Notes: generated by a model from the sequence alone, not told the origin. Numbered from the stretch's first letter, positions 36,072 to 45,981 are shown. The stretch: DNA of 64,000 nt from Pseudarthrobacter defluvii (GCF_030323865.1 NZ_CP066362.1:496001-560000), one strand, 5' to 3'. Numbers and translations are program-made.

Positions 36072-36404
36072 CTAGGTGGCCGTGCCGCCCAGCAAAGGGG
36101 CCATGGCTTTCCACCGTGCGATTTCACACCCGTCTGTGCGGGTGAAGGTCGAATGCACGGTGCGCCCATGGAACGTCCCGGTGACCACGGCAACCTGCGG
36201 CCCGCCGTACTGCTGGGTGCACAGCTTTGGGGGTCCGGGCTTGGGGAAGAAGATGTCCTCGCCGAAGCGCTCTACCGCTGCCAGGGCCGCCCCCGGGTCA
36301 GGCAAGGTGGTCCCGGCATGGGGTTGGCCGTCGCCAGCCAGCAGGCGGAATACGTGTTCGGGAGCTCCGGGGTCCTCCCGAATACTGATGGTCAGGTCGA
36401 TCAC
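36072..36404 (-). CDS. SSI-type (Streptomyces subtilisin inhibitor-like) domain protein without signal peptide
   Basis: A 110-aa protein. Its C-terminal half (KLCTQQYGGPQVAVVTGTFH, STFTRTDGCEIARW) aligns with the reactive-site half of SSI, keeping that disulfide pair. The first SSI disulfide pair is missing (LLAGDG and PGAALAAV replace Cys sites) and no signal peptide is present. The P1 position is Gln instead of the usual Met/Lys/Arg. The GTG start overlaps the upstream stop (GTGA). Inhibitor function is uncertain; it may be cytoplasmic. Confidence 0.65.
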   Translation of the reverse strand: MIDLTISIREDPGAPEHVFRLLAGDGQPHAGTTLPDPGAALAAVERFGEDIFFPKPGPPKLCTQQYGGPQVAVVTGTFHGRTVHSTFTRTDGCEIARWKAMAPLLGGTAT

Positions 36405-37267
36405 CGTGATATCCCTTCTGCCATGGCCCCAAGCTCCGCCGCGAGCCTGTTCCGCAGGACCCCCGCTTCCGCTGCAAACGCCCGCTGGTACTCGACGTAG
36501 GCGGCTTTGCCCTGGGGCGTCTCGATGGCGATGGCAGGGTAGCCCCAGTCGGCCAGATCGTAGGGCGATGCCTGCATGTCCATGGCCCTGATTCGCCATG
36601 ACAGTTCAAAGCAGTCCATGACCAGTTCGCTGGACAGTGCAGGCAGGAGTTTGTAGGCCCACTTGTACAGGTCCATGTTGGCGTGGAGGCAGCCGGGCTG
36701 CTCCAGATGCCGCTGCGTTTCCCGGCTGGGGGAGTGTTCATTGAGCGGTATGGCGTCCGGAGTGTAGAAGCGGAACGCATCGAAGTGGGTGCAGCGGATC
36801 CTGTTGTCCTCCACCACCTTGTCCGTGCCGGCGGCTCCCAGCCGGAGCTGCAGGTACTCATGGCGGAGGTCGAACTTGTCCTGCCGGTAGACCATGGCCC
36901 ACTCGTGCAGGCCGAAGCAGCCGAACTGGGCGGGCCTGGCGGCAGTGCCGCGGAGGATAATGCCGGCAAAGGCCACCGCTTCCTTGCGGTCGTCGAGGAA
37001 GGCGCTCCGGTCGAAGGTGACCGCGGTGCTGCCCGCAGCCAGCCCCAGGGAGGCGAGCTCGCCGTCGTCGAGCCTCCGGTAGTGCTTCCACCCAACCCGC
37101 GCGGCGGCTTGGTCACCGGTGAGGACCGCGCCGGCCCCTGGGTGCCAGCGCTTTAGCTGGCCGGGTTTCTGCGTGTAGTAGGTGAAGAGGAAATCCTCTA
37201 CGGGGTGTTTTTGTCCGGCCGACCGGCGGGCCAGGTAGGGATCGGCATAGCGGCTGACACGCTGCAC
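36401..37267 (-). CDS. Conserved actinobacterial protein, often labelled 3-methyladenine DNA glycosylase
   Basis: A 288-aa protein (SRYADPYLARRSAGQKHPVE, DFLFTYYTQKPGQLKRWHPG, FGCFGLHEWAMVYRQ, FELSWRIRAMDMQASPYDL). Orthologues across actinobacteria carry the glycosylase label, but I see no helix-hairpin-helix or other glycosylase motif, so the label is doubtful. GTG 37267 is chosen for GGGAG nine bases upstream. It sits between two SSI-type genes and is coupled to the second. Confidence 0.6.
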   Translation of the reverse strand: MQRVSRYADPYLARRSAGQKHPVEDFLFTYYTQKPGQLKRWHPGAGAVLTGDQAAARVGWKHYRRLDDGELASLGLAAGSTAVTFDRSAFLDDRKEAVAFAGIILRGTAARPAQFGCFGLHEWAMVYRQDKFDLRHEYLQLRLGAAGTDKVVEDNRIRCTHFDAFRFYTPDAIPLNEHSPSRETQRHLEQPGCLHANMDLYKWAYKLLPALSSELVMDCFELSWRIRAMDMQASPYDLADWGYPAIAIETPQGKAAYVEYQRAFAAEAGVLRNRLAAELGAMAEGISR

Positions 37268-37310
37268 ATGGGCTTTCTCCCTGTCCTGCGCACCGTCAGC
37301 CGCCAGGAGC

Positions 37311-37880
37311 CTAAGAGGCTCCACCGGCCGCACCCAAAACGTCCTTGGCGGCGTCCCACGCGCTGATTTCACATCCATTGGTCCGGGCGAAGGATGAATC
37401 GACGGCGACACCGTCCACTACCCCCGTGATGGTCGCCTTTTGGGGGCCGCCGTACTGCTGGGTGCAGGCCTGGGCGCTTGTCGGCTTCGACGGAGCCAGG
37501 ATGTCCGGGTTTGCCTTAATTGCCGCGCAGGCCGCAGCGGCATTCGGATGGCTGCTTTCCGCGGCCGGTGTTCCCGAGGTGCAGACCAGGGTGTAGTCGA
37601 CCTCAGGTGCGCCCTGGGACGGCACCACCGTGATGGCCAGTTCGGCGTTTCCCTGTCCCGGGCCGGCGCTTGGCCGCGATGATGCGGGAGCGGGGGCCGG
37701 TACCGAGGTTTCCGTGTCAGCGGAGGGGGTGGCAGAGTCCGCGGGAGAGCTGGAGGAGCTGCCTGGGTTGGTGGAAGGTGCTGTGGACGCGGACGTGCCG
37801 CCGTCGGGTGTACCACTGCAACCGGAGACCAGCCCGGCGGTCACGGCCAGGAAGACCGCGAGGGTCCGAAATTTGCGCAT
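37311..37880 (-). CDS. SSI-type protease-inhibitor-fold lipoprotein
   Basis: A 189-aa lipoprotein: lipobox LVSGC (Cys21), a Ser/Thr/Pro linker to about residue 80, then a full SSI-like domain with both disulfide pairs (YTLVCTSG, AAACAAI; ACTQQYGGPQKATITGV, RTNGCEISAWDA). P1 is again Gln in CTQQYGG. It would be tethered outside the membrane, where the nearby subtilisin acts. Starts at ATG 37880; a longer in-frame start would block the lipobox signal. Confidence 0.75.
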   Translation of the reverse strand: MRKFRTLAVFLAVTAGLVSGCSGTPDGGTSASTAPSTNPGSSSSSPADSATPSADTETSVPAPAPASSRPSAGPGQGNAELAITVVPSQGAPEVDYTLVCTSGTPAAESSHPNAAAACAAIKANPDILAPSKPTSAQACTQQYGGPQKATITGVVDGVAVDSSFARTNGCEISAWDAAKDVLGAAGGAS

Positions 37881-37955
37881 CAGGCCACCTCTCGTTCGTC
37901 CCGTAATTCTAGTCGCTTGGCGTACGGCGGCAGGTTTCCGTTTGGCCGCAATCAC

Positions 37956-38441
37956 TCACTGGGAGGTGGCGGCAATCAGTCCCATCATCGAGGCATGCAG
38001 TTCAGCGACCTGTTCGCGGGTCAGCCCCAGCCGCTCCATCATGGTCCCCGGCACCCGTAATGCCTGCTGCCGCAGTGCGGCCCCTTTGGGTGTCAGTTCG
38101 ACGGCGAGTGCGCGCTCGTTTCCGTCGGCCCGCTTTCGTGTGATCAGGTCCGCTGCCTCCAGTCGGCGGAGGAGCGGGGAAATGGTGGCCGGTTCCTGCG
38201 CGAGCGCCTCACTGATGTTCCGGACTGTCCGCGGGCTGTTTTCCCAGAGGCAGAGCATCACCAGGTACTGCGGATGGGTGAGGTTGAGCTTCTCCAATAC
38301 AGGCTTGTAGGCCCCCACCACGCTGCGGGCAGCCACCGTGAGGGCAAAGCAGAGTTGGTGTTCCAGCAGCAGGTCTTCCTCCTGCGCATCTGCCCCTGCC
38401 GCGTCCTTTGCTGTCGCTTCCTTCGCCGTTGTGACGGTCAT
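37956..38441 (-). CDS. MarR-family regulator, OhrR-like
   Basis: A 161-aa winged-helix repressor. The segment EHQLCFALTVAARSVVGAYK, then LNLTHPQYLVMLCLWE, follows OhrR, with the peroxide-sensing cysteine at residue 31. The recognition helix lies around PATISPLLRRLEAADLI. No ohr peroxidase gene is adjacent. ATG 38441 has GGAGG upstream. Overlapping palindromes directly upstream suggest autoregulation and control of the divergent small-protein gene. Confidence 0.8.
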   Translation of the reverse strand: MTVTTAKEATAKDAAGADAQEEDLLLEHQLCFALTVAARSVVGAYKPVLEKLNLTHPQYLVMLCLWENSPRTVRNISEALAQEPATISPLLRRLEAADLITRKRADGNERALAVELTPKGAALRQQALRVPGTMMERLGLTREQVAELHASMMGLIAATSQ

Positions 38442-38455
38442 GGCCCCTCCAACTG

Positions 38456-38480
38456 TTAGTGCACTAATCATTAGTGTACA
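38456..38480. promoter_or_regulatory. Interlocked palindromes, probable MarR/OhrR operator
   Basis: TTAGTGCACTAA (38456-38467) is a perfect palindrome and overlaps CACTAAT C ATTAGTG (38462-38476), another perfect one; TTAGTG recurs at 38471. It lies between the divergent marR-type gene and the small protein at 38519. Confidence 0.6.
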
Positions 38481-38518
38481 TTTGATGTAGGTAAAGGGTG
38501 AGTGGAAGGAACTTCTTC

Positions 38519-38761
38519 ATGGGCAGGGACAAGTCCGCGGACAAGGGCAACGCCTCCCAGCGCTTCATGCGCGCCACAGGAAAGCTGAGGGCCATCTTCG
38601 GTCCCGCCAGCCGCACTGCCCTGGGGCACGACATGACCGAAGAGAACCGCCGGCTGCTTGCCCAGCGCCAGGCCGAGACCCAGCAATGGGAAACGATCAC
38701 CAGGCCGGACGGCAGCACCTACGTCGTCCCAAGGAACCCCGAAGACCGGTCCCTGCGCTGA
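38519..38761 (+). CDS. Small protein, FGPA(S/T)R family, first paralogue
   Basis: An 80-aa basic protein without recognised domain. It contains KLRAIFGPASR and ends W.TITRPDGSTYVVPR, a pattern repeated in the protein at 38870. ATG 38519 is chosen for AAGGAA seven bases upstream; an in-frame GTG lies at 38498. Divergent from the OhrR-like gene and likely under the same operator. Function unknown. Confidence 0.65.
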   Translation: MGRDKSADKGNASQRFMRATGKLRAIFGPASRTALGHDMTEENRRLLAQRQAETQQWETITRPDGSTYVVPRNPEDRSLR

Positions 38762-38869
38762 CGATTCCGCCCTTCACGCGCCGGCGCCTTTTTCACGGCC
38801 CGGGCATAAAATAAGGGCACTGGCTCCCGCCGGAGCCGGCTGCACTTTCGCCCGAGGCTCGGGAAGGGG

Positions 38870-39094
38870 GTGGAAACAGTGGCACATGTCCTCAGCGGCT
38901 TCATGAGCCTGACTGAGAGGCTCCGCTTCGTCTTCGGTCCTGCCACCCGACTGGATGCCGATGCGCCGGTGGTGCACAAGCATGATGAATTCGAGCAGGC
39001 CTCCGAAGAGGAACTCACGCATTTCGTGGTGGAAACCGACTCAACCGGACACCACTACGCCGTGCGCCGCGAAGACCTGGAACGCGAAACCTGA
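38870..39094 (+). CDS. Small protein, FGPA(S/T)R family, second paralogue
   Basis: A 74-aa protein sharing RLRFVFGPATR and a C-terminal (F/W)xxxTxxxGxxYxVxR pattern with the preceding gene, but acidic in the middle (DEFEQASEEEL). GTG 38870 follows a GGGG-rich stretch; an in-frame GTG at 38879 is the alternative. Function unknown. Confidence 0.6.
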   Translation: METVAHVLSGFMSLTERLRFVFGPATRLDADAPVVHKHDEFEQASEEELTHFVVETDSTGHHYAVRREDLERET

Positions 39095-39136
39095 TTCTCT
39101 CCGGCGCTTCCTGAAACAACAAAGCATCATGGCACC

Positions 39137-39192
39137 AAAAAAGCCGGGCTGCCCTTCCTCCTGGGAATCCAGGGAAGGCAGCCAGGCTTTTT
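39137..39192. terminator. Bidirectional terminator before lysC end
   Basis: AAAAAGCC and GGCTGCC..TTCC arms pair with GGAAGGCAGCC and GGCTTTTT. A-run on one side and T-run on the other serve both convergent transcripts. Confidence 0.85.
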
Positions 39193-39204
39193 GCCGGCGC
39201 GGCG

Positions 39205-40563
<1,359 letters not shown>

Positions 40564-40771
40564 GCGCGTACCTTCATTGGGTCAATTGGAGTTCCGGGAG
40601 GCCAGACGGCCTGGCGCCGCGCGGGCGCAGCATTCCTTGGGACAGTTTATCGCCGTGCCCGGAGGGACGTTTAATTGTGACCACATACCGGCCACGGCAC
40701 GGCGCCGGCAGGAAAGATGGCGGCAGGGCCAAGTGGGGATGATGTACGACGGCGGACGGCGGCCGGGTGCG

Positions 40772-41371
40772 TCAGCCCAGGGCGTTCCGGCGGCCTTCGA
40801 AGGCCCGGCCCAAAGTAACCTCGTCGGCGTATTCCAGGTCCCCGCCCACGGGAAGGCCGGAGGCAAGGCGGGTGACGGCGATGCCGATCGTCTTCAGCAT
40901 GCGGGCCAGGTACGTGGCTGTCGCCTCACCTTCCAGGTTGGGGTCCGTGGCAATAATGACTTCCTGGATCTGGCCGTCGTTCAAACGGGTGAGCAGTTCG
41001 CGGATCCGCAGCTGGTCCGGTCCCACACCGGCGATGGGATTAATGGCACCGCCCAGCACGTGGTACCGGCCGCGGAACGACCGGGTGCGCTCCACCGCGA
41101 GCACGTCCTTGGATTCCTCCACTACGCAGATGACAGCGGGATCACGGCGCGGGTCGCGGCAGATGTTGCACAGCTCCTGCTCGGTGACGTTGCCGCACAC
41201 GGTGCAGAACTTGACCCGCTCCTTGACGGTGGTGATGGCCTCCACCAGCCGCTTCATGTCCTGGGGATCGGCTTCCAGGATGTGGAACGCCAACCGCTGT
41301 GCGGACTTGGGTCCAACCCCCGGAAGGCGTCCGAGCTCATCAATCAGCTCCTGGACAGCACCTTCGTACAC
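40772..41371 (-). CDS. recR: Recombination mediator protein RecR
   Basis: The 199-aa RecR of the RecFOR pathway, loading RecA at gaps. N-terminal HhH ([20 protein letters not shown]), four-cysteine zinc finger ([18 protein letters not shown]) and Toprim domain ([15 protein letters not shown]) are in normal order. It lies 76 bp downstream of dnaX, the conserved arrangement. Confidence 0.96.
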   Translation of the reverse strand: MYEGAVQELIDELGRLPGVGPKSAQRLAFHILEADPQDMKRLVEAITTVKERVKFCTVCGNVTEQELCNICRDPRRDPAVICVVEESKDVLAVERTRSFRGRYHVLGGAINPIAGVGPDQLRIRELLTRLNDGQIQEVIIATDPNLEGEATATYLARMLKTIGIAVTRLASGLPVGGDLEYADEVTLGRAFEGRRNALG

Positions 41372-41447
41372 GTTTCCCTCTTCAAATTGGTTTGGATGCG
41401 GGTGGATCGGTCATGGCCTGGGGCTGCCGGGGCAGCCTTGCCCACCG

Positions 41448-44400
41448 TCAATAGCGTGGGGTGACCGGGCTGCCGTCCAGTGACCGCTCCTCGATCAGCT
41501 TGCCACCCAGGATTCGCTCCACGGCCGCCCGGCCGAACACGCCCGATTCCTCGATGGTTTCATCATCGGCGCTTGGGATGTCCTGGACATAGGCGCTGGG
41601 GGCGGCAGCCGCCCTGGCAGGCGCCTTGGCCCGGCCTGCTTCAGCTTCCGGACTGCTTGAAAGCCGCTGGTACAGGCTTTGCCGCGTTTCGGTTCTCCCG
41701 GCCACCGGAGCAGCTGCAGGCGGCTGCGCGCGGGCCGGGGCAGCGGGTGCCATCGTGGCCGGTGCAACAGCGGCCGGCGCACCCGTCGCGGGCGCGGCGG
41801 AGGCCATGGCGTATTCGGGTACCGGGGCGGGCTGCGGTGACGATGCCTGGTAGCTTTCCGTGGCGGACGCCGCATGACCGTTGCCGGAACCCGGATCCCA
41901 ACCGTTCCCTGGCACGCCGGCAGCAGGCACCGGAGCCACAGGAATAGAGGACGGTACCTGGGCTGTTGCCGGCGCATAGTGCGGAACGTTGCCCTGCGCT
42001 CCGATGTTGTCGCTGCCGGAGGCGGCTACCGGTTTGGCACCCACGTTGCTCTTGTCTCCCACAACCCAGACCCCTGGGGCCTGCTCAACCGCCCGTGTCC
42101 ATGGATCGTGGGGTGCGTCTGCAGACTGGGCGGAGGACGGGCCAGGTTGCGGAGCGGCGGCACTGTCCGTGCGCGGGGCAACAGCCGAACTTCCGTGGGA
42201 ACGTGTGCCAGCCTCCGTTTGGCCGCCGGCAGGTTGGCGCCCGCCGGCTGCGGAGGAGGATGAGGCGCCGCGGCTGGCGGGACCCGCGGAGGGCTCCCAG
42301 TCCATGGGAGGTTCCTCATCCAGCGGGGGAGCGTCCTCGTCCCGGGGCGGGCCCCAGTCGTCATCCGAGTAGGAATAGTCACCGCCGGTTGACGGGTACG
42401 GGGACTGGCCGGCATCAGGGCCGGAGGCGCTAGGAGGGGTTCCCGGGCTCCCGGCCGCCGTCCGGACGGGTTCCGGGTCCTGCCGGACGCGGCTGTTCAC
42501 ACCCTGTGCCGGACGTGTTTCAGCGACGGTGGCCGCAGCAGGCGTACCTGCCGGTGCGGCAGCCGGGCCGCCGGCAACGGCAGTGCTCCCGGAACTTCTG
42601 CTGCGGGCGGAGTTACCAACGTCGGAACCCTCAGGACTTCCACCCGACTGGGCTGCCGGGGCGGCCAGAGTTTCAGGGGCGGTCCCGGGCGTGGTCGAAT
42701 TGGCCGCCTGCTGGAGCGGTGAGACAGGGCCCTGCGCCGGTGCGGCTGTTTGGACGGGTGAGGCCGGGCCTTGTGCCGGTGCGGCTGGTTGTGCCGGCGC
42801 AGGAGCCAGACCCCAGGCAACGTCAGCTGAAGTGGCCGGAACCACCGGGCTGACGGGCGCTTTTGGGTTTGGCTCAGAGCTCGCCTGGCTGGCGCCACCG
42901 GCAACGGCGTTGATCTGGCAGTCAATGCCCACGGTCCTGTGGATGGCCTGGCGCAGGTTGTCAGAGTGGTCCGCCCGGCCGAAGGCGCCTGCAAGTCCGG
43001 ACGTAGTGAAGGACAGGGTGAGGACACTGCCGTCAAACGCACTTACCTGCGCGTTGGGCTCAACAAGCGCCCAGGTGCTGCGCTTGATCTTGGACAGAGC
43101 CTGCAGGACGTCCGGCCATGCCCTGCGGAGGACCTCCACATCACCCATGCCTGCAGCACTGGCGGGTGCTGGCCTTCCCGGTGCCCCCTGCTGCGGCGCG
43201 GGCGCCTGGTTGCCCGGTGCGTGATTGCCAGGGGCTGGCGCGCCGGCTGGTGGTTGGTGGGCAGGTGCCTGCGGGCTTGAAGATTCGTGGTCCGGCGCGG
43301 CGCCGGGATGCACCGCAGCGCTCGCCTGCGGCGCTGCTTGGCTGGGGTCCGCAGTTCCGGAGCCATGCTGTGTTCGGGGCCGCGCCGGCTCCTCGACAGG
43401 CCAGTCGCTGGTGCTGACCCTTGGCGGTGTGAGCGGGCTGCGGGATGCCTCGGCGGCAGGAGAGTCCTGGCTGCCGGACCCGGGTGCAGCGGACGCAGCG
43501 GGAGCGGATGCCTCTTGAGCCGGCTGAGGGGCAGGGCGCGCCTGCTCCGGCATACGGCTCACTTCGGGGCCCGCCTGCTCCGGGGCAGGGCGTGGTCCGG
43601 CAGACGATGCGCCGGAGGCCGGGCCACGAGCTCCGGCAGGGGCTGTGGCCTGGCCTGCCGGGGCTGCTGGCGCTGCCGTTGGTGCTGCAGCCGCTGCTGT
43701 CCGGGCTGAGGGGACGGTTGCCGGGTCTGCCGGTGCTGGGGCGGCGGGAGCTCCGACGTCGTTCCCGGCGTAGTTCAGCCGCCGCTCCACGCGGTCGATC
43801 CGTGCAGCCATGCCGCGCTCGTTCTGCTCGGAGCTGGGCAGCAGGATCCGGGCGCACAGCAGTTCCAGGTGCAGCCGCGGGGACGTGGCACCGGTCATCT
43901 CGGTCAGCGCAGTATTGGTGACATCCGCGGCACGCGAAAGTTCCGCAGCCCCCAGGTTATGGGCCTGGTTCTGCAGCCGCGCGATCTGGTCGGCCGGCAT
44001 CCCCCGCAGGATGGCGTGGGCGCTTTCGGGCATGGCCTGGACGATGATCAGGTCGCGGAAGCGTTCCAGCAGGTCCTCCACGAACCGGCGCGGATCGTGG
44101 CCGGTCTGGATGACCCGGTCCACGGCGCGGAAGACGGTGGCGGAATCGGAAGCGGCGATGGCCTCCACGACGTCGTCCAGCAGTGAGGCGTGGGTGTAGC
44201 CCAGCAGCGCGACGGCGAGTTCATAGTCGAGGCCGTTGGGACCGGCACCGGCCATGAGCTGGTCCAGGACGGAGAGCGAGTCGCGGACGGAACCGCCGCC
44301 GGCCCGGATAACCAGTGACAGCACGCCCGGGGCAACCGGGACGTTTTCCTGGCGGCACAGGAGCTCGAGGTAGGCCATCAGAGGTTCCGGCGGCACCAGC

Positions 44401-44936
44401 CGGAACGGGTAGTGGTGGGTCCGGGACCGGATGGTTCCGATGACTTTGTCCGGCTCCGTGGTGGCGAAGATGAACTTGATGTGTTCCGGCGGCTCTTCCA
44501 CGATCTTCAGCAGGGCGTTGAACCCTGCGGAGGTGACCATGTGGGCTTCGTCGATGATGAAGATTTTGTAGCGGTCCCGCACGGGGGCGAAGGTGGCCCG
44601 CTCGCGGAGGTCCCGCGCGTCGTCGACGCCGCCGTGGCTGGCGGCGTCAATCTCGATGACGTCGAGGGATCCGGAGCCGCCGCGTGCCAACTCAATACAG
44701 CTGGGGCAGCTTCCGCAAGGGGTGTCTGTGGGACCCTGGGCGCAGTTGAGGCAGCGGGCCAGGATGCGGGCGGACGTGGTCTTTCCGCAGCCCCTGGGGC
44801 CGGAAAAAAGGTAGGCGTGATTGACCCGGTTCTTCCGCAAAGCCGTCATCAGCGGCTCGGTGACGTGCTCCTGCCCGATAACGTCAGCGAACGAGTCGGG
44901 ACGGTATCTGCGGTACAGGGCGGTAGTAACTGTCAC
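41448..44936 (-). CDS. dnaX: DNA polymerase III subunit gamma/tau
   Basis: Clamp-loader ATPase. At 1162 aa it is very long: the AAA+ core (Walker A GPRGCGKT 46-53, zinc module C62/C65/C74/C77/C80, DEAH-type IIDEAHMVT, sensor ATTEPDKV) and domain III end near residue 375, and the rest is an Ala/Pro/Gly-rich region interrupted by a folded segment (about 600-690, VEVLRRAWPDVLQALSKIKR). GTG 44936 is chosen: TAGGGT lies 7 nt upstream (leaderless) and homology starts here; an in-frame ATG at 44969 exists. It lies downstream of ffs. Confidence 0.94.
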   Translation of the reverse strand: MTVTTALYRRYRPDSFADVIGQEHVTEPLMTALRKNRVNHAYLFSGPRGCGKTTSARILARCLNCAQGPTDTPCGSCPSCIELARGGSGSLDVIEIDAASHGGVDDARDLRERATFAPVRDRYKIFIIDEAHMVTSAGFNALLKIVEEPPEHIKFIFATTEPDKVIGTIRSRTHHYPFRLVPPEPLMAYLELLCRQENVPVAPGVLSLVIRAGGGSVRDSLSVLDQLMAGAGPNGLDYELAVALLGYTHASLLDDVVEAIAASDSATVFRAVDRVIQTGHDPRRFVEDLLERFRDLIIVQAMPESAHAILRGMPADQIARLQNQAHNLGAAELSRAADVTNTALTEMTGATSPRLHLELLCARILLPSSEQNERGMAARIDRVERRLNYAGNDVGAPAAPAPADPATVPSARTAAAAAPTAAPAAPAGQATAPAGARGPASGASSAGPRPAPEQAGPEVSRMPEQARPAPQPAQEASAPAASAAPGSGSQDSPAAEASRSPLTPPRVSTSDWPVEEPARPRTQHGSGTADPSQAAPQASAAVHPGAAPDHESSSPQAPAHQPPAGAPAPGNHAPGNQAPAPQQGAPGRPAPASAAGMGDVEVLRRAWPDVLQALSKIKRSTWALVEPNAQVSAFDGSVLTLSFTTSGLAGAFGRADHSDNLRQAIHRTVGIDCQINAVAGGASQASSEPNPKAPVSPVVPATSADVAWGLAPAPAQPAAPAQGPASPVQTAAPAQGPVSPLQQAANSTTPGTAPETLAAPAAQSGGSPEGSDVGNSARSRSSGSTAVAGGPAAAPAGTPAAATVAETRPAQGVNSRVRQDPEPVRTAAGSPGTPPSASGPDAGQSPYPSTGGDYSYSDDDWGPPRDEDAPPLDEEPPMDWEPSAGPASRGASSSSAAGGRQPAGGQTEAGTRSHGSSAVAPRTDSAAAPQPGPSSAQSADAPHDPWTRAVEQAPGVWVVGDKSNVGAKPVAASGSDNIGAQGNVPHYAPATAQVPSSIPVAPVPAAGVPGNGWDPGSGNGHAASATESYQASSPQPAPVPEYAMASAAPATGAPAAVAPATMAPAAPARAQPPAAAPVAGRTETRQSLYQRLSSSPEAEAGRAKAPARAAAAPSAYVQDIPSADDETIEESGVFGRAAVERILGGKLIEERSLDGSPVTPRY

Positions 44937-44993
44937 AGAGAAAACCCTACCAATCCGGGCTGACATCATGCCGCCCTGTGGGGGAATAGTAAA

Positions 44994-45081
44994 GACCCCC
45001 CATGCACCCGCCAGAGCCCGTCTACCCTTGCTACCTTCCGGTCCTGGGGGAGTTCAACAGGATGACGCCACATGAGGGGCC
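44994..45081 (-). ncRNA. ffs: Signal recognition particle RNA (small 4.5S type)
   Basis: On the minus strand the apical hairpin reads CCAGGACCGGAAGGTAGCAA, with the GGAA tetraloop and the symmetric loop that bind Ffh. The ends pair (GGCCCCTCATG with CATGGGGGGTC), giving a hairpin of about 88 nt. TAAAGT at 45094-45089 lies 7 nt upstream as a -10. The position just before dnaX is typical. Confidence 0.92.
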
Positions 45082-45129
45082 GTCAGATACTTTACCCGAA
45101 CATGTGGCCCGACTCGAATCGGGCTCCCG

Positions 45130-45453
45130 TCACCGCCAGCCTTCCACGCGCCAGGTCATGAAGGCGGGCTCCTCGTACGGGTGCGCGGCCCGCAAGGCGG
45201 CCACGACGGCGGCCAGCACCCGTTCGTCCACAACACACTCGATGCGTTCTTCGGCGACTACTTCAGGGGCGCCTGGCCGCCCAAGGAAGGGCCGGGCGCC
45301 ATCCTGGGGTGTGAACCTCCCGGTCCCCGGCGTGACGAAAGAGCAGTGGGAGTAATTGCCCAGCCGGCCAGCTCCGGCGTCGCCGATGGCATCGAGAACC
45401 TTCCGGGTGTGGGACGCGGGAACGTAAACCACCAGTGCATGCAGCTCGGCCAT
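45130..45453 (-). CDS. Stand-alone YqfO/NIF3-insert-like protein
   Basis: A 107-aa protein matching only the PII-like insert domain of NIF3/YqfO proteins (LHALVVYVPASHTRKVLDAI, GRLGNYSHCSFVTPGTGRF, AHPYEEPAFMTW). The flanking NIF3 halves are absent, as in other single-domain members. ATG 45453 has CAGGAT 6 nt upstream (leaderless pattern). A perfect GCCCGA/TCGGGC hairpin (45107-45124) follows the stop. Function unknown; a metal- or ligand-sensing trimer is suggested by fold only. Confidence 0.75.
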   Translation of the reverse strand: MAELHALVVYVPASHTRKVLDAIGDAGAGRLGNYSHCSFVTPGTGRFTPQDGARPFLGRPGAPEVVAEERIECVVDERVLAAVVAALRAAHPYEEPAFMTWRVEGWR

Positions 45454-45783
45454 GAACCCATCCTGCCCGATGCCGCCAGGGGCGGGGCGCTTCACGGATT
45501 CCATTGCTTATCTCCGTCCCAGCCGCGATCATGGAAACGTACACCGATTGGGGCAATCTCAAGGTTGTGAGCTGCGTGGCCTGGTTGGGCGGGCCGGACC
45601 CGGCAGCTCAACGGTGCACCAGGGAATGGGCGCATTGGGGGCGTCCATTTTCAGATTAAAGACTCCCTAAAGAAGCCTCCGCAAATGCTTGGACGGCGCC
45701 CTCAAACCTGCTCCGTGTGGGCCAATTGGGCGATGCGGAAAAGTTCAGGTAATCTAGTACCTGCTTTTGATTCAGAAGCAGAT
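45454..45783. other. Non-coding stretch upstream of tRNA-Ser
   Basis: No convincing gene here. The right part is AT-richer and holds a likely tRNA promoter (TAATCT near 45753 as -10). The left part holds the YqfO-gene -10. No repeat or hairpin of note was seen. Confidence 0.5.
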
Positions 45784-45868
45784 GGAGAATTCGCCTAGCG
45801 GCCTATGGCGCACGCCTGGAACGCGTGTTGGGTTAACGCCCTCGGGGGTTCAAATCCCCCATTCTCCG
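45784..45868 (+). tRNA. tRNA-Ser (anticodon GGA)
   Basis: An 85-nt class II tRNA: acceptor GGAGAAT/ATTCTCC, anticodon loop CTGGAAC with GGA at 45818-45820, a long variable arm (TGTTGGGTTAACGCCCTC) and T-arm GGGGGTTCAAATCCCCC. Discriminator G fits serine. The 3' CCA is not fully encoded. Confidence 0.95.
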
Positions 45869-45876
45869 CCGGTCGA

Positions 45877-45917
45877 GAACCCGGTCCCAGCAACCCTGGG
45901 GCCGGGTTCTTGCTTTT
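45877..45917 (+). terminator. Intrinsic terminator after tRNA-Ser
   Basis: GAACCCGG/CCGGGTTC stem around a 17-nt loop followed by TTGCTTTTT. Confidence 0.85.
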
Positions 45918-45981
45918 TCGCCGTCGCCCGGCACTGTTGCCGCCGGCTTCCTTGGTGCCCGCCTTGTCGATAGATGTTTGC

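Noticed and set aside
45107..45124. A second tRNA next to the SRP RNA
   Set aside because: The GCCCGA/TCGGGC hairpin stands alone; no acceptor or anticodon arm could be built around it.
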